The notes under the pieces were generated by a model. That model had not been told where the DNA came from and searched no databases. It saw only the letters and a program-made list of their open reading frames with translations. Positions 12,300-22,662 of a stretch of 64,000 bases of DNA are shown here, one piece after another (the first letter of the stretch is position 1; each line of letters begins with the position of its first letter). Origin of the DNA: Mycobacterium sp. 852002-51057_SCH5723018 (GTDB taxonomy: Bacteria > Actinomycetota > Actinomycetes > Mycobacteriales > Mycobacteriaceae); NCBI RefSeq assembly GCF_001667035.1, contig NZ_LZIR01000012.1:62001-126000 (forward strand). Reading direction: 5' to 3'. The translations under genes were made by a program, and so were the position numbers.

Positions 12300-13504
12300 A
12301 CGGCACGATCAATGAGCCGGCCGGCGGGCTGGGGGCAAGCCCCTCGCCCGCCGGTGCCGCATCATCGGTCAAATCCACCGTCTCGGTCGTGCTCGCCGGT
12401 GGCGGCACGGCCGGGCACGTGGAGCCGGCCATGGCCGTCGCCGACGCGCTCAGCGCGCTGGATCCGCGGGTCCGCATCACCGCGCTGGGCACCCCCCGCG
12501 GGCTGGAGACCCGCCTGGTGCCGCAGCGCGGCTATCACCTCGAACTGATCACGCCGGTGCCGCTGCCGCGCAAGCTCAGCGGCGACCTGGCCCGGCTGCC
12601 GCCGCGGGTGTGGCGCGCGGTGCGGGAGACCCGCGCGGTGCTCGACGCCGTCGACGCCGACGTCGTGATCGGTTTCGGCGGGTACGTGGCCCTGCCGGCC
12701 TACCTCGCCGCCCGCGGCATCCCCGGGCGCCGGCGTGGGCGCATCCCGGTGCTGATCCACGAGGCCAACGCCCGCGCGGGGCTGGCCAACCGCGTCGGCG
12801 CCCGCAGCGCGGACCGCGTGCTCTCGGCGGTGCCCGACTGCGGGCTGGCGCGCGCCGAGGTGGTCGGCGTGCCGGTCCGGGCGGCCATCACCGCGCTGGA
12901 CCGCGCGGCCCTGCGCGCCGAAGCGCGCAGGCACTTCGGCTTCGCCGACGACGCGCGGGTGTTGCTGGTGTTCGGCGGTTCGCAGGGCGCGGTCTCGCTG
13001 AACCGGGCCGTCTCCGGGGCCGCCGCCGAGCTTGCCGCCGCCGGGGTTTCCGTGCTGCACGCGCACGGGCCCAAGAACACCCTCGAGCTGCGCGAGCCGC
13101 AGCCGGGCGACCCGCCCTACGTCGCGGTGCCCTACCTTGACCGGATGGACCTGGCCTACGCCGCCGCCGACCTGGCGATCTGCCGGTCCGGCGCGATGAC
13201 CGTCGCGGAGGTCTCGGCCGTCGGCCTGCCGGCCATCTACGTGCCGCTGCCGATCGGCAACGGCGAGCAGCGGCTCAACGCGCTGCCGGTGGTCAACGCC
13301 GGCGGCGGCATGCTGGTCGCCGACGCCGACCTGACACCGGCCGCGGTCGCCGAGCGGGTGGGCGCACTGCTCACCGACCCGCCGCGGCTGGCGGCGATGA
13401 CGGCGGCCGCCGCCCGGGTGGGACATCCGGACGCGGCGCGCCAGGTGGCGCAGGCGGCGCTGGACATCGCCGGGCGGGCGGTGGCAACCGGGGGACCGCG
13501 GTGA
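12296..13504 (+). CDS. murG: MurG, lipid II-forming N-acetylglucosaminyltransferase
   Basis: MurG transfers GlcNAc from UDP-GlcNAc to lipid I on the inner face of the membrane. The 402-residue GT28 protein has the N-terminal glycine loop [11 protein letters not shown] (about residue 39), [14 protein letters not shown], the second glycine loop [11 protein letters not shown], and the UDP-GlcNAc-binding segment [10 protein letters not shown] with [13 protein letters not shown]. The GTG start gives about 25 extra residues before the core, which may be partly untranslated. It overlaps ftsW and murC by 4 bp. Confidence 0.96.
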   Translation: MNGTINEPAGGLGASPSPAGAASSVKSTVSVVLAGGGTAGHVEPAMAVADALSALDPRVRITALGTPRGLETRLVPQRGYHLELITPVPLPRKLSGDLARLPPRVWRAVRETRAVLDAVDADVVIGFGGYVALPAYLAARGIPGRRRGRIPVLIHEANARAGLANRVGARSADRVLSAVPDCGLARAEVVGVPVRAAITALDRAALRAEARRHFGFADDARVLLVFGGSQGAVSLNRAVSGAAAELAAAGVSVLHAHGPKNTLELREPQPGDPPYVAVPYLDRMDLAYAAADLAICRSGAMTVAEVSAVGLPAIYVPLPIGNGEQRLNALPVVNAGGGMLVADADLTPAAVAERVGALLTDPPRLAAMTAAAARVGHPDAARQVAQAALDIAGRAVATGGPR

Positions 13505-14973
13505 ACGGCGAGCAGCTGCCGCCCGAGCTGCGTCGGGTGCACATGGTCGGCATCGGGGGAGCCGGAATGTCGGGCGTCGCCCGCATCCTGCTCGACCGCG
13601 GCGCGCTGGTGTCCGGGTCCGACGCCAAGGAGTCGCGCGCGCTGCACGCGCTGCGGGCGAGGGGCGCGGAAATCCGGATCGGCCACGACGCGTCGTCGCT
13701 GGACCTGTTGCCCGGCGGCCCCACGGCCGTCATCACCACGCACGCCGCCATCCCGAAGACCAACCCCGAGCTGGTGGAGGCCCGCCGGCGCGGCATCCCG
13801 GTGATCCTGCGCCCGGCCGTGCTGGCCAGGCTGATGGAAGGCCGCACCACGTTGATGGTCACCGGCACCCACGGCAAGACGACGACGACGTCGATGCTGA
13901 TCGTGGCCCTGCAGCACTGCGGGCGCGACCCGTCCTTCGCCGTCGGCGGGGAACTAGGGGAGGCGGGCACCAACGCCCACCACGGCAGCGGCGACTGTTT
14001 CGTCGCCGAGGCCGACGAAAGCGACGGCTCGCTGCTGGAATACACGCCCAACATCGCGGTGGTCACCAACATCGAGACCGATCACCTGGACTTCTACGGC
14101 AGCGCCGACGCCTATGTCGGCGTGTTCGACTCGTTCGTGGAGCGGCTGGCCCCCGGCGGGGCGCTCGTGGTGTGCACCGATGACCCCGGGGCCGCGGCGT
14201 TGGCCGAACGCACCGCCGCGCTGGGCATCCGGGTGCTGCGATACGGATCAGCAGCCGAGCAGGCGTTGGCCGCCCGGCTGCTGTCCTGGGAGCAACACGG
14301 CACCGAGGCGGTCGCGGTCTTCCAGCTAGACGGTGAGCCGCAACCGCGCGTGATGCGGTTGTCGGTGCCTGGGCGACACATGGCGCTCAACGCGCTCGGC
14401 GCGCTGCTGGCGGCGATGCAGATCGGCGCCGAGGCCGACGAGGTGCTCGACGGGCTGGCCGGCTTCGAGGGCGTTCGCCGCCGGTTCGAGCTCGTCGGAG
14501 CCTCAGCAGTCGGCAAGGGCTCGGTGCGGGTGTTCGACGACTACGCCCATCACCCCACGGAGATCAGCGCCACCCTGGCTGCGGTGCGCGCGGTCCTCGA
14601 GGAGAGCGGAGACGGCCGCTGCCTCGTGGTGTTCCAGCCCCACTTGTATTCCCGCACAAAGGCTTTCGCCGCCGAGTTCGGTCGCGCACTCGACGCCGCC
14701 GACCAGGTTTTCGTCCTCGACGTCTACGGCGCGCGCGAACAACCGCTGGCCGGCGTCAGCGGGGCCAGCGTGGCCGAGCACGTCAGCGTGCCGGTGCGCT
14801 ACCTGCCGGATTTCTCCTCGGTCGCCCAGGAGGTGGCCGCGGACGCCGCCCCCGGCGACGTCATCATCACGATGGGTGCGGGCGACGTGACCTTGCTGGG
14901 GCCGGAGATCGTGACCGCGCTGCGGGCGCGGGCCAACCGCAGCACGCCGGGCCGTCCGGGGGTGTTGCGATGA
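13501..14973 (+). CDS. murC: UDP-N-acetylmuramate--L-alanine ligase MurC
   Basis: MurC starts stem-peptide synthesis by adding L-Ala to UDP-MurNAc. The 490-residue protein shows the nucleotide-binding [12 protein letters not shown] motif (about residue 14), the ATP P-loop [10 protein letters not shown] (about residue 122), EADESDGS, the HLDFYG region, and the C-terminal [10 protein letters not shown] and FQPHLYSRT motifs diagnostic of MurC. The GTG start overlaps murG and the stop overlaps the ftsQ ATG. Confidence 0.97.
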   Translation: MNGEQLPPELRRVHMVGIGGAGMSGVARILLDRGALVSGSDAKESRALHALRARGAEIRIGHDASSLDLLPGGPTAVITTHAAIPKTNPELVEARRRGIPVILRPAVLARLMEGRTTLMVTGTHGKTTTTSMLIVALQHCGRDPSFAVGGELGEAGTNAHHGSGDCFVAEADESDGSLLEYTPNIAVVTNIETDHLDFYGSADAYVGVFDSFVERLAPGGALVVCTDDPGAAALAERTAALGIRVLRYGSAAEQALAARLLSWEQHGTEAVAVFQLDGEPQPRVMRLSVPGRHMALNALGALLAAMQIGAEADEVLDGLAGFEGVRRRFELVGASAVGKGSVRVFDDYAHHPTEISATLAAVRAVLEESGDGRCLVVFQPHLYSRTKAFAAEFGRALDAADQVFVLDVYGAREQPLAGVSGASVAEHVSVPVRYLPDFSSVAQEVAADAAPGDVIITMGAGDVTLLGPEIVTALRARANRSTPGRPGVLR

Positions 14974-15878
14974 CCGAGCCGAGCGACGACGCCGACGGCG
15001 TGATCACCGAACCGCTTGCCACCGCGGCGCCTGAGGGCCAGACACCCGCGGAGGAAACCGAATTCGAGGGTCCACGCCGGCGCGCCCGGCGTGAAAGGGC
15101 CGAGCGCCGCGCCGCGCAGGCCCGCGCCCGGGCCATCGAGGATGCACGCCGCGAGGCCAAACGCCGGGCCAGCGGGCGCATCGCCAACCAGCCCAAGCCC
15201 CCTGCGCGCGGGGTGGTTCGGGGCCTGAAAATGCTGCTGGCCAGCGTGGTGCTGGCCGTCGTCGGCGTCGGGCTCGGATTGATTCTGTATTTCACGCCGG
15301 CGATGTCGGCGCGCAACATCGTCGTCACCGGGATCGGGACGGTGAGCCGCGAGGAAGTGCTCGACGCGGCGCGGGTGCGGCCCGGCACGCCGCTGCTGCA
15401 GATCAACACCAACCAGATTGCCGATCGGGTGGCCGCGATCCGGCGGGTGGCCAGCGCGCGGGTCCAGCGCCAATACCCGTCCGCGCTGCGGATCACCATC
15501 GTCGAACGGGTTCCGTTGGCGGTGAAGGACTTTCCCGACGGTCCGCACCTGTTCGACCGTGACGGCGTGGACTTCGCGACCGCCCCGCCGCCACCGGCGC
15601 TGCCCTACATCGATGTCGCCGATCCCGGGCCGAACGACCCGGCGACCAAGGCCGCGCTGCAGGTGTTGCTCGCGCTGCGTCCCGAGGTGGCGAGCCAGGT
15701 CGGCCGGATCGCGGCGCCGTCGGTGGCGTCGATCACCCTGACGCTGAACGACGGGCGAGCGGTGATCTGGGGGACCACCGACCGCGCCGAGGAGAAGGCC
15801 GAGAAGCTGGCCGCGCTGTTGACCCAGCCCGGCAAGGTCTACGACGTGTCGAGCCCGGACCTGCCGACCGTCAAGTAG
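14970..15878 (+). CDS. ftsQ: Cell division protein FtsQ
   Basis: FtsQ is a bitopic divisome assembly protein. The 302-residue product has an Arg/Ala-rich cytoplasmic tail (1-78), one transmembrane helix (about 80-103), an extracytoplasmic POTRA domain starting at the [15 protein letters not shown] segment, and a beta domain ending in the C-terminal [12 protein letters not shown]. The ATG overlaps the murC stop. A gap of 168 bp follows before ftsZ and carries the ftsZ promoter region, including a TTGACA hexamer at about 15968. Confidence 0.94.
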   Translation: MTEPSDDADGVITEPLATAAPEGQTPAEETEFEGPRRRARRERAERRAAQARARAIEDARREAKRRASGRIANQPKPPARGVVRGLKMLLASVVLAVVGVGLGLILYFTPAMSARNIVVTGIGTVSREEVLDAARVRPGTPLLQINTNQIADRVAAIRRVASARVQRQYPSALRITIVERVPLAVKDFPDGPHLFDRDGVDFATAPPPPALPYIDVADPGPNDPATKAALQVLLALRPEVASQVGRIAAPSVASITLTLNDGRAVIWGTTDRAEEKAEKLAALLTQPGKVYDVSSPDLPTVK

Positions 15879-16046
15879 TCGGCGGCAAAAATTTGCGTGC
15901 CGCGCCTCGGCGCGCCTGCCGGGTTAGCGCGCGTCGTACCCATACCGTTCTGTTTGCGCCGAACTACTTGACATAACTCTAACCCTATGGTTGAGGTTGA
16001 GGGTTTGCCAGGCGGAGACACCGAATCCCACCAGGGAGGAAGAGAC

Positions 16047-17204
16047 ATGATGACCCCCCCGCACAATTACTTGGCCGTGATCAAGGTTGTGGGTATCGGT
16101 GGCGGCGGCGTCAACGCCGTCAACCGGATGATCGAACAGGGCCTCAAGGGCGTCGAGTTCATCGCGATCAACACCGACGCGCAGGCGCTGTTGATGAGCG
16201 ATGCCGACGTCAAGCTCGACGTCGGCCGCGATTCCACCCGTGGGCTGGGCGCCGGGGCAGATCCCGAGGTCGGACGCAAGGCGGCCGATGACGCCAAGGA
16301 CGAGATCGAAGAGCTGCTGCGCGGGGCGGACATGGTGTTCGTCACCGCCGGCGAAGGCGGCGGCACCGGCACCGGCGGGGCGCCCGTCGTCGCCAGCATC
16401 GCCCGCAAGCTGGGCGCGCTGACCGTCGGTGTGGTCACCCGGCCGTTCTCGTTCGAGGGCAAGCGCCGCGGCAACCAGGCCGAAAACGGCATCGCTTCGC
16501 TGCGGGAGAGCTGCGACACCCTGATCGTGATCCCCAACGACCGGCTCCTGCAGATGGGCGACGCCGCGGTGTCGCTGATGGACGCGTTCCGCAGCGCCGA
16601 TGAGGTGCTGCTCAACGGCGTGCAGGGCATCACCGACCTGATCACCACGCCGGGGTTGATCAACGTCGACTTCGCCGACGTCAAGGGCATCATGTCCGGA
16701 GCCGGCACCGCCCTGATGGGCATCGGCTCGGCCCGCGGGGAGGGGCGGTCGCTGAAGGCCGCCGAGATCGCCATCAACTCGCCGCTGCTGGAGGCCTCCA
16801 TGGAGGGCGCGCGGGGTGTGCTGATGTCGATCGCCGGCGGCAGCGACCTCGGCCTGTTCGAGATCAACGAGGCGGCCTCGCTGGTGCAGGACGCCGCCCA
16901 CGCGGACGCCAACATCATCTTCGGGACCGTCATCGACGACTCGTTGGGCGACGAGGTGCGCGTCACGGTGATCGCGGCCGGCTTCGACGCGGCCGGACCT
17001 GGCCGCAAGCCGGTGGTGGGAGGCGCGGCCGAATCCGGCACCGGCGGGGCGCACCGGATCGAGTCGGCGAAGGCCGGCAAGCTCAGCTCGACGCTGTTCG
17101 AGCCCGTCGACGCCGTCAGCGTGCCGCTACAGACCAATGGCGCGACGCTGAGCATTGGCGGCGACGACGACGACGTCGACGTGCCGCCGTTCATGCGCCG
17201 CTGA
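16047..17204 (+). CDS. ftsZ: Cell division GTPase FtsZ
   Basis: FtsZ is the tubulin homologue that forms the Z-ring at midcell. The 385-residue protein has the nucleotide-binding [15 protein letters not shown] segment, the tubulin signature [10 protein letters not shown] (about residue 105), the NVDFADVK T7 loop that triggers GTP hydrolysis, and the C-terminal conserved tail [10 protein letters not shown] that binds partners such as SepF. Two ATGs, 16047 and 16050, are in frame after a strong AGGGAGGAAG ribosome site; either could start translation. An in-frame start at 15987 is rejected because the family begins at MTPPHNYLA. Confidence 0.98.
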   Translation: MMTPPHNYLAVIKVVGIGGGGVNAVNRMIEQGLKGVEFIAINTDAQALLMSDADVKLDVGRDSTRGLGAGADPEVGRKAADDAKDEIEELLRGADMVFVTAGEGGGTGTGGAPVVASIARKLGALTVGVVTRPFSFEGKRRGNQAENGIASLRESCDTLIVIPNDRLLQMGDAAVSLMDAFRSADEVLLNGVQGITDLITTPGLINVDFADVKGIMSGAGTALMGIGSARGEGRSLKAAEIAINSPLLEASMEGARGVLMSIAGGSDLGLFEINEAASLVQDAAHADANIIFGTVIDDSLGDEVRVTVIAAGFDAAGPGRKPVVGGAAESGTGGAHRIESAKAGKLSSTLFEPVDAVSVPLQTNGATLSIGGDDDDVDVPPFMRR

Positions 17205-17208
17205 TCCC

Positions 17209-17988
17209 GTGGCCGTGACCCCGAAGGCGGCAGAGCTGGCGCCCCCTGACCGACAACGACGGTTTCCGGATACTGGTCACGTGAGCGTTCGAATCCGGCG
17301 GGTGACGACCACCCGCGCGGGCGGTGTGTCCAAGCCGCCGTTCGACACCTTCAACCTGGGCGACCATGTCGGCGACGACCCGGCGGCCGTGACGGCCAAC
17401 CGGGCGCGCCTGGGCGCCGCCACCGGCCTGGGCGCCGACCGCGTGGTGTGGATGAACCAGGTCCACGGCGACCGAGTCGAGGTGGTCGAGGGGCCGCGGG
17501 GGACCGCGGTCGACGGCACCGACGCGTTGGTGACCGCCACGCCGCGCCTGGCTCTGGCGGTGGTGACCGCCGACTGCGTGCCGGTGTTGATGGCCGACGC
17601 GCGCGCCGGTGTGGTCGCGGCGGTGCACGCCGGCCGCGTCGGCGCCCAGCGCGGCGTGGTGGCCCGCGCGCTGGAGGCGATGCTGGGGCTGGGCGCGCAG
17701 GCCGGCGACATCTCCGCGCTGCTCGGGCCGGCGGTCAGCGGCCGCAACTACGAGGTGCCCGCGGCGATGGCCGACGAGGTCGAGGCCGCGTTGCCGGGCA
17801 GCCGCACCACCACCGCGGCCGGCACCCCCGGGCTCGACCTCAGGGCCGGAATCGCTTGCCAATTACGCGAATTGGGCGTCACCTCGATCGACATTGACCC
17901 GCGCTGCACGGTGGCCGACGCCGCGCTGTTCAGTCATCGCAGGGACGCCCCGACTGGGCGGCTGGCGTCGCTGGTCTGGATGGAGTGA
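17209..17988 (+). CDS. pgeF: Peptidoglycan editing factor PgeF (YfiH/laccase-domain protein)
   Basis: This protein belongs to the YfiH/DUF152 multicopper-polyphenol-oxidoreductase-like family; characterised members hydrolyse mis-incorporated muropeptide precursors (PgeF). The conserved metal-site motifs are NQVHGD (about residue 84), TADCVPV and AAVHAGRVGAQRG, and the C-terminal CTV..LFSHRRD. The core starts near VRIRRVTTTRAGG. I chose GTG 17209, 4 bp after ftsZ, as the operonic start; GTG 17281 would remove 24 poorly conserved residues. The usual final WG..G in HAGWRG is HAGRVG here, as in mycobacterial relatives as far as I recall. It overlaps ylmE. Confidence 0.88.
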   Translation: MAVTPKAAELAPPDRQRRFPDTGHVSVRIRRVTTTRAGGVSKPPFDTFNLGDHVGDDPAAVTANRARLGAATGLGADRVVWMNQVHGDRVEVVEGPRGTAVDGTDALVTATPRLALAVVTADCVPVLMADARAGVVAAVHAGRVGAQRGVVARALEAMLGLGAQAGDISALLGPAVSGRNYEVPAAMADEVEAALPGSRTTTAAGTPGLDLRAGIACQLRELGVTSIDIDPRCTVADAALFSHRRDAPTGRLASLVWME

Positions 17989-18788
17989 CCGGAATGGCGG
18001 TGGACATGCCGGCCCATAGAAGCGAGGCAAACCATGGCGACCGCGAATCGGAATTGACCCATGCGTTGGCCGGTGTCCGATCGCGACTTGCGGCGGCGGC
18101 GGAAGCGGCGGGACGCAATGTCAGCGAAATTGAACTTCTCCCTATTACCAAATTCTTTCCGGCAACCGATGTTGCGATTTTGTCTCGATTGGGTTGTCGG
18201 TGCGTTGGCGAATCGCGCGATCAGGAAGCCGCCGCGAAGGTCGCGGAAGTCGCCCGGTTGGCAAGTAGTTCCGCGCGGCCGGACTTGCGGGATATGCACT
18301 GGCACATGGTGGGCCGGATTCAGCGGAACAAGGCGCGGTCGCTGGCCCAGTGGGCCCACACCGCCCACTCGGTCGACAGTCCACGGTTGGTGACCGCGCT
18401 CGATCGGGCGGTGTCGACGGCCCTGGCCGACGGCCGTCGGCCAGCGCCGCTGCGCGTGTACGTCGAGGTCAGCCTGGACGGTGACGTCTCCCGCGGCGGC
18501 GTCGACGTCACGGCGTCCGGCGCGGTGGACCAGGTCTGCGCCCAGATCGAGGACTCCAAGAGCCTGGAACTGGTCGGGTTGATGGGCATCCCGCCCCTGG
18601 ACTGGGACCCTGACCGGGCCTTTGACCTGCTGCAATCCGAGCACCGTCGGGTCCTGCAAGCGCACCCGAACGCCGTCGGCCTCTCCGCCGGCATGTCCAG
18701 CGACTTCGAAATCGCCGTTAAACATGGTTCGACTTGTGTGCGTGTCGGTACCGCGCTATTGGGTCCGCGGCGGCTACCGTCACCGTGA
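17985..18788 (+). CDS. YggS/YlmE family PLP-binding protein
   Basis: This 267-residue protein is a single-domain type-III-fold PLP protein (YggS/PROSC family) that keeps PLP and amino-acid pools balanced. The PLP lysine lies in ELLPITKFFP (about residue 56), followed by CRCVGESRDQEA, DMHWHMVGRIQRNKAR, LMGIPPL and the C-terminal phosphate-binding LSAGMSSDFEIAV..GSTCVRVGTALLG. The GTG overlaps the pgeF stop; ATG 17994 is an alternative. Its place between ftsZ and sepF is conserved across actinobacteria and firmicutes. Confidence 0.93.
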   Translation: MTGMAVDMPAHRSEANHGDRESELTHALAGVRSRLAAAAEAAGRNVSEIELLPITKFFPATDVAILSRLGCRCVGESRDQEAAAKVAEVARLASSSARPDLRDMHWHMVGRIQRNKARSLAQWAHTAHSVDSPRLVTALDRAVSTALADGRRPAPLRVYVEVSLDGDVSRGGVDVTASGAVDQVCAQIEDSKSLELVGLMGIPPLDWDPDRAFDLLQSEHRRVLQAHPNAVGLSAGMSSDFEIAVKHGSTCVRVGTALLGPRRLPSP

Positions 18789-18853
18789 ATAGTCACTGTA
18801 GTCACACCTTCATCACAGACACCACAACTCCCAGGGGCTAGAAGGGGTTAGCG

Positions 18854-19510
18854 ATGAGCACACTGCACAAGGTCAAGGCCTACTTCGGTATGGCTCCCAT
18901 GGAGGATTACGACGACGAGTACTACGACGACCGGGCTCCCTCCCGCGGCTTCCCGCGTCCCCGGTTCGACGAGAATTTCCAGGGGTATGGCCGCTACGAG
19001 GGCCGCGAATACGACGACCCGCGTGGCGAGCCGGCCGACTACCCGCCGCCCAGCAGCTACCGCGGCGGCTATGGGGACGACCCCCGCTACAGTCCCGTCC
19101 ACCCGCGCGAGTTCGAGCGGCCCGAGATGACCAGGCCGCGCCTCGGGTCGTGGCTGCGCAACTCCTCCACCCGCGGAGCGCTGGCGATGGACCCGCGCCG
19201 GATGGCGATGATGTTCGAAGAAGGCCACCCGTTGTCGAAGATCACCACGCTGCGCCCCAAGGACTACAGCGAGGCCCGCACCATCGGTGAGCGGTTCCGC
19301 GACGGCACCCCGGTCATCATGGACCTGGTGTCGATGGACAACGCCGACGCAAAGCGTCTGGTCGACTTCGCGGCCGGCCTGGCCTTCGCGTTGCGCGGCT
19401 CTTTCGACAAGGTCGCGACCAAGGTGTTCTTGCTCTCGCCCGCCGACGTGGACGTGTCGCCGGAGGAGCGCCGCCGGATCGCCGAAACCGGCTTCTACGC
19501 TTACCAGTAG
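18854..19510 (+). CDS. sepF: Cell division protein SepF
   Basis: SepF anchors FtsZ to the membrane and is essential in mycobacteria. The 218-residue protein has an N-terminal amphipathic segment ([14 protein letters not shown]), an acidic Tyr/Asp-rich and Pro/Gly-rich linker (about 15-120) and a C-terminal SepF/DUF552 domain with [45 protein letters not shown] and [13 protein letters not shown]. Length equals the M. tuberculosis protein. The GTTAGCG before ATG 18854 follows an AGGGGTTAG site. Confidence 0.96.
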   Translation: MSTLHKVKAYFGMAPMEDYDDEYYDDRAPSRGFPRPRFDENFQGYGRYEGREYDDPRGEPADYPPPSSYRGGYGDDPRYSPVHPREFERPEMTRPRLGSWLRNSSTRGALAMDPRRMAMMFEEGHPLSKITTLRPKDYSEARTIGERFRDGTPVIMDLVSMDNADAKRLVDFAAGLAFALRGSFDKVATKVFLLSPADVDVSPEERRRIAETGFYAYQ

Positions 19511-19662
19511 CCACACCCGTTCCGCCGCAGGCGGGTTTAGCCATCACCCTGCTGCTCGCCGCCGCCCGCGCGAGAAGTGTGCCCGCACATTAGAGTCGGT
19601 ACGCTGGCGATTGCCGCACTAGCGCGCGGCTGACATCTCATCGGTAAGGTCGGGCTTCAACG

Positions 19663-19953
19663 TTGGTGCTGTTCTTTCAGATCCTCGGGTTCGCGCTGTT
19701 CATTTTCTGGCTGCTGCTCATCGCCCGGGTCGTCGTCGAGTTCATCCGCTCGTTCAGCCGTGACTGGCGCCCGACCGGGATCACCGTGGTAATCCTCGAG
19801 ATCATCATGTCGATCACCGATCCCCCGGTGAAGCTGCTGCGCCGGCTGATCCCGCAGCTGACCATCGGAGCCGTCCGCTTCGACCTGTCGATCATGGTGC
19901 TGCTGCTGGTCGCTTTCATCGGCATGCAACTGGCATTCGGCGCCGCGGCGTGA
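19663..19953 (+). CDS. YggT family membrane protein
   Basis: This 96-residue integral membrane protein of the YggT (DUF) family has two hydrophobic helices (about 3-30 and 70-95) around a conserved RSFSRDWRPTG segment. It sits between sepF and wag31, as in M. tuberculosis (Rv2146c), where such proteins are linked to division and membrane organisation, though the biochemical role is unknown. The start is TTG 19663 or GTG 19666; both fit the N-terminus seen in relatives. Confidence 0.9.
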   Translation: MVLFFQILGFALFIFWLLLIARVVVEFIRSFSRDWRPTGITVVILEIIMSITDPPVKLLRRLIPQLTIGAVRFDLSIMVLLLVAFIGMQLAFGAAA

Positions 19954-19962
19954 GCGCTCTGG

Positions 19963-19983
19963 CCCGCCCGCGGCACGGGCGGG
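19963..19983 (+). terminator. GC-rich hairpin after the yggT-like gene
   Basis: A perfect 8-bp stem (CCCGCCCG / CGGGCGGG) with a 5-base loop lies 10 bp after the stop codon. There is no T-run, as is common for mycobacterial hairpins. It could end transcripts before the separate wag31 promoter region. Confidence 0.45.
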
Positions 19984-20021
19984 GAGACGGTTCGGCCACG
20001 TTTTAGCCTCAGTTCGGCGGC

Positions 20022-20100
20022 CGCGATTTAAAAATTTTAAGGATTTGGATTTTATTGGTCTTACTGTGTGAAATTGGTTCTTATTTATTGGCCTAATCGG
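20022..20100 (+). promoter_or_regulatory. AT-rich upstream region of wag31
   Basis: This stretch is strikingly AT-rich for the window, with runs such as TTTAAAAATTTTAA and GGATTTTATTGG. It lies about 105-180 bp before the wag31 ATG and after the hairpin. It may be an upstream promoter element or a binding region for a nucleoid protein such as Lsr2 or EspR. No -10/-35 pair is assigned with confidence. Confidence 0.4.
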
Positions 20101-20204
20101 CTACCGCAGGGTCTGGTGTGACAGGATGGACGGCAGTTGCACGACGGCAACCACTCCGTTCTACACTTTGCAGATCGTTTGACAGGAACTCGAGGGGACG
20201 AACA

Positions 20205-21014
20205 ATGCCGCTTACACCAGCCGACGTCCACAATGTGGCGTTCAGTAAGCCGCCGATCGGCAAGCGCGGTTACAACGAAGACGAGGTCGACGCCTTTCTC
20301 GACCTGGTGGAGAACGAGCTGACGCGGCTCATCGAAGAGAACTCCGATCTGCGCCAACGGATTGAGGAATTGGACCGCGAGCTGGCCGCCGCCGGCGGCG
20401 CCGGCGGTGCGCAGCCCACCCAGGCGATTCCGACCTTCGAGCCCGAACCGGAGCCGGTCAAGCCGGCGCCGGCCCCGATCGCGGCTCCCGCCCCGGCCCC
20501 TGCCGCGGCGGGGACCAATGAGGAGCAGGCCATGAAGGCCGCCCGGGTGCTGACCCTGGCGCAAGACACCGCCGACCGGCTCACCAGCACCGCCAGGGCC
20601 GAATCCGACAAGATGCTGGCCGACGCCCGCGCCAACGCCGACCAGATTCTCAGCGAGGCCCGTCACACCGCAGAGACCACGGTCACCGAGGCGCGTCAAC
20701 GCGCCGACGCGATGCTCGCCGACGCCCAGAGCCGCTCGGAGACCCAGCTGCGCCAGGCCCAGGAGAAGGCCGACGCGCTGCAGGCCGACGCGGAGCGCAA
20801 ACACTCCGAGATCATGGGAACCATCAACCAGCAGCGCACCGTGCTGGAAGGCCGCCTCGAGCAGCTACGCACCTTCGAACGCGAGTACCGCACCCGGCTC
20901 AAGACCTACCTCGAATCCCAGCTCGAGGAGCTGGGCCAGCGAGGATCCGCGGCACCGGTCGACTCGAGCGCCGACGCCGGCGGGTTCGAACAATTCAATC
21001 GGGGTAATAACTAG
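20205..21014 (+). CDS. wag31: DivIVA-family polar growth protein Wag31
   Basis: Wag31 (DivIVA, antigen 84) is the coiled-coil scaffold that marks cell poles and directs polar cell-wall growth. The 269-residue protein starts with the DivIVA membrane-binding domain ([35 protein letters not shown] region), then has a Pro/Ala linker (about 70-105) and a long coiled coil rich in Ala, Gln and Arg (about 110-250). The [17 protein letters not shown] segment includes the site, Thr73 in M. tuberculosis, phosphorylated further downstream in this family. ATG 20205 is used because the DivIVA fold begins there; an upstream GTG at 20118 is not credible. Confidence 0.97.
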   Translation: MPLTPADVHNVAFSKPPIGKRGYNEDEVDAFLDLVENELTRLIEENSDLRQRIEELDRELAAAGGAGGAQPTQAIPTFEPEPEPVKPAPAPIAAPAPAPAAAGTNEEQAMKAARVLTLAQDTADRLTSTARAESDKMLADARANADQILSEARHTAETTVTEARQRADAMLADAQSRSETQLRQAQEKADALQADAERKHSEIMGTINQQRTVLEGRLEQLRTFEREYRTRLKTYLESQLEELGQRGSAAPVDSSADAGGFEQFNRGNN

Positions 21015-21074
21015 CCTCAGAATTGTGCCCGCACTGAACCTGGCACTCCCGCACGTCGGCTGGAGGGATGACCG

Positions 21075-21437
21075 ATGCTGATCATTGCCCTGGTCCTGGC
21101 CCTGATCGGCCTCGTCGCACTGGTATTTGCGGTCGTCACCAGCAACGAGCTGGTGGCCTGGGTGTGCATCGGCGCCAGCGTTTTGGGCGTGGTGTTGCTG
21201 ATCATCGACGCCCTGCGGGAACGCCAGCGGCGCGGCGTCGCCGGCGAAGATCACGAGCCGGCCGACGCCGGCGACGACGCGAACGCGCCGGTCGACTACC
21301 CCGAGGAAGCCCCGCCCGAGGGCGAAGAGCACGCCGCCGCCCAGGACACCACCACCGACGAGTCGTCGCAGGGCATCGAAACCAGCGGGGAGTCGGCGGT
21401 TCCGGCCGACGGCCGCAGCGACGACCGCGCCAAGTAA
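21075..21437 (+). CDS. Small membrane protein, Rv2144c-like
   Basis: This 120-residue protein has two adjacent hydrophobic helices (about 1-22 and 25-45), a short basic segment (LRERQRRG) and a long acidic, disordered C-terminal tail rich in Glu, Asp, Ala and Pro. It follows wag31 directly, as Rv2144c does in M. tuberculosis. ATG 21075 comes after a GGAGGGATG ribosome site. The function is not known. Confidence 0.85.
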   Translation: MLIIALVLALIGLVALVFAVVTSNELVAWVCIGASVLGVVLLIIDALRERQRRGVAGEDHEPADAGDDANAPVDYPEEAPPEGEEHAAAQDTTTDESSQGIETSGESAVPADGRSDDRAK

Positions 21438-21465
21438 CCCAGCCACGCGACAAGCGCAGCGCCTT

Positions 21466-22155
21466 CTAACGGGTCGGCGTGCCGAGCAGCTCGCGGACCT
21501 CGTCATCGCTGACCTGGTGAAAGTCGGCATAGACCTGCCCGACGGCCTCGAACCCCGGCGGCATCGTGGCGCACACCACGTCGTCGGCTTCCAGGGCGAG
21601 TTCGCGGCACGTGGAGGGCGGTCCGACGGGGACCGCCACGACGATCGCTTCAGGACCGGCGTCCCGCACCGCCCGGACGGCGGCCAGCATGCTGGCGCCG
21701 GTGGCGATGCCGTCGTCGACCAGGATGACGGTCTTACCGCGTGGGTCCGCGAGCGGGCGCCCGCCCCGGTACGCCTGCTCGCGGCGGATGAGCTCGGCCG
21801 TCTCGCTGGCGATCACCTCGCGGACCTGCTCGTCGGTGATGTGCAGGCTGGAAATCACGTTGTCGTTCATCACCACCCCGCCGCCGCTGGCCAGCGCGCC
21901 CATGGCGAGCTCCGACCAGCGCGGGACCCCGAGCTTGCGGACCAAGAACACATCGAGCGGGGCGTGCAGCGCCGCGGCGATTTCCCAGGCCACCGGCACT
22001 CCACCGCGGGCCAGCCCGAAGACCAGCACATCGTCTTTATCCGGGTCCTTCTGGCGGTAGGAGGCCAGCTCGTCGGCCAGCAGGCGACCGGCCTCCCGAC
22101 GATCGCGGAACGTGCGCGTCGAAGTTCGCCGGAGAAAGCCGCTCGGTGGGTTCAT
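21466..22155 (-). CDS. Phosphoribosyltransferase family protein, Rv2143-like
   Basis: This protein of about 229 residues has the type I phosphoribosyltransferase PRPP motif [14 protein letters not shown] (about residue 133) and an N-terminal [15 protein letters not shown] segment, with [16 protein letters not shown], typical of the ComF-like/Rv0571c-type group. The substrate is unknown. It is transcribed against the dcw cluster and convergent with the Rv2144c-like gene. In-frame ATGs at 22155, 22161 and 22176 are all possible starts; I chose the one closest to the conserved region. Confidence 0.88.
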   Translation of the reverse strand: MNPPSGFLRRTSTRTFRDRREAGRLLADELASYRQKDPDKDDVLVFGLARGGVPVAWEIAAALHAPLDVFLVRKLGVPRWSELAMGALASGGGVVMNDNVISSLHITDEQVREVIASETAELIRREQAYRGGRPLADPRGKTVILVDDGIATGASMLAAVRAVRDAGPEAIVVAVPVGPPSTCRELALEADDVVCATMPPGFEAVGQVYADFHQVSDDEVRELLGTPTR

Positions 22156-22300
22156 GGGTCGCATTCGCCAGGCCATTGCCTTACACCAAGCCTACGTGCG
22201 GCGTCGAGGGCCTGACACGTCCGCTCACTCGGATTCTGGTTGTGAGTTAGATAACGTTGTGCGCAAGGGGATTTGGCGGCGACACGAGAGGATGCGCGAA

Positions 22301-22507
22301 ATGAGCCGGCGTTCCAACACCTACATGGGCTACAGCATCGCCTGCGCGATCGTATGGGCTGTCATCCTGGCCGCTGTTTCGGTGGCGGCCGACGACGCCA
22401 CCCGGCACAAGTTGTTCTTGGTCTTTGGGGGATGGGTGATCGGTTGGCTGTCGGCCACGATCGCCCGAGCCGTCTACCCCCCGCCGAAGCGGCGGGTCCA
22501 GCCGTAA
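22301..22507 (+). CDS. Small two-helix membrane protein
   Basis: This 68-residue protein (MSRRSNTYMGYS...) contains two hydrophobic helices (about 11-28 and 38-56) and a basic Pro-rich C-terminus. It is divergent from the phosphoribosyltransferase gene and just before tRNA-Leu. A longer frame from 22112 is open but its first part overlaps the opposite gene. The start could also be ATG 22292. The function is not known. Confidence 0.65.
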   Translation: MSRRSNTYMGYSIACAIVWAVILAAVSVAADDATRHKLFLVFGGWVIGWLSATIARAVYPPPKRRVQP

Positions 22508-22515
22508 CTTTTTGT

Positions 22516-22600
22516 GTCCGAGGGGGGACTTGAACCCCCACGCCCATTAGTAGGGCACTAGCACCTCAAGCTAGCGCGTCTGCCATTCCGCCACTCGGAC
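22516..22600 (-). tRNA. tRNA-Leu (anticodon GAG)
   Basis: The 85-nt minus-strand sequence folds as a class II tRNA. It has a 7-bp acceptor stem (GTCCGAG / CTCGGAC), an anticodon stem CTAGC/GCTAG around loop TTGAGGT giving anticodon GAG, a long variable arm (TGCCC...GGGC) and the T arm GGGGG-TTCAAGT-CCCCC. It reads CUC/CUU leucine codons. CCA is not encoded. Confidence 0.97.
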
Positions 22601-22662
22601 GAGACCAACCGGATGGGTTGGCAGCTAAGGCTATCGGATCGGCCCGCGCGGACCCAACTCCG

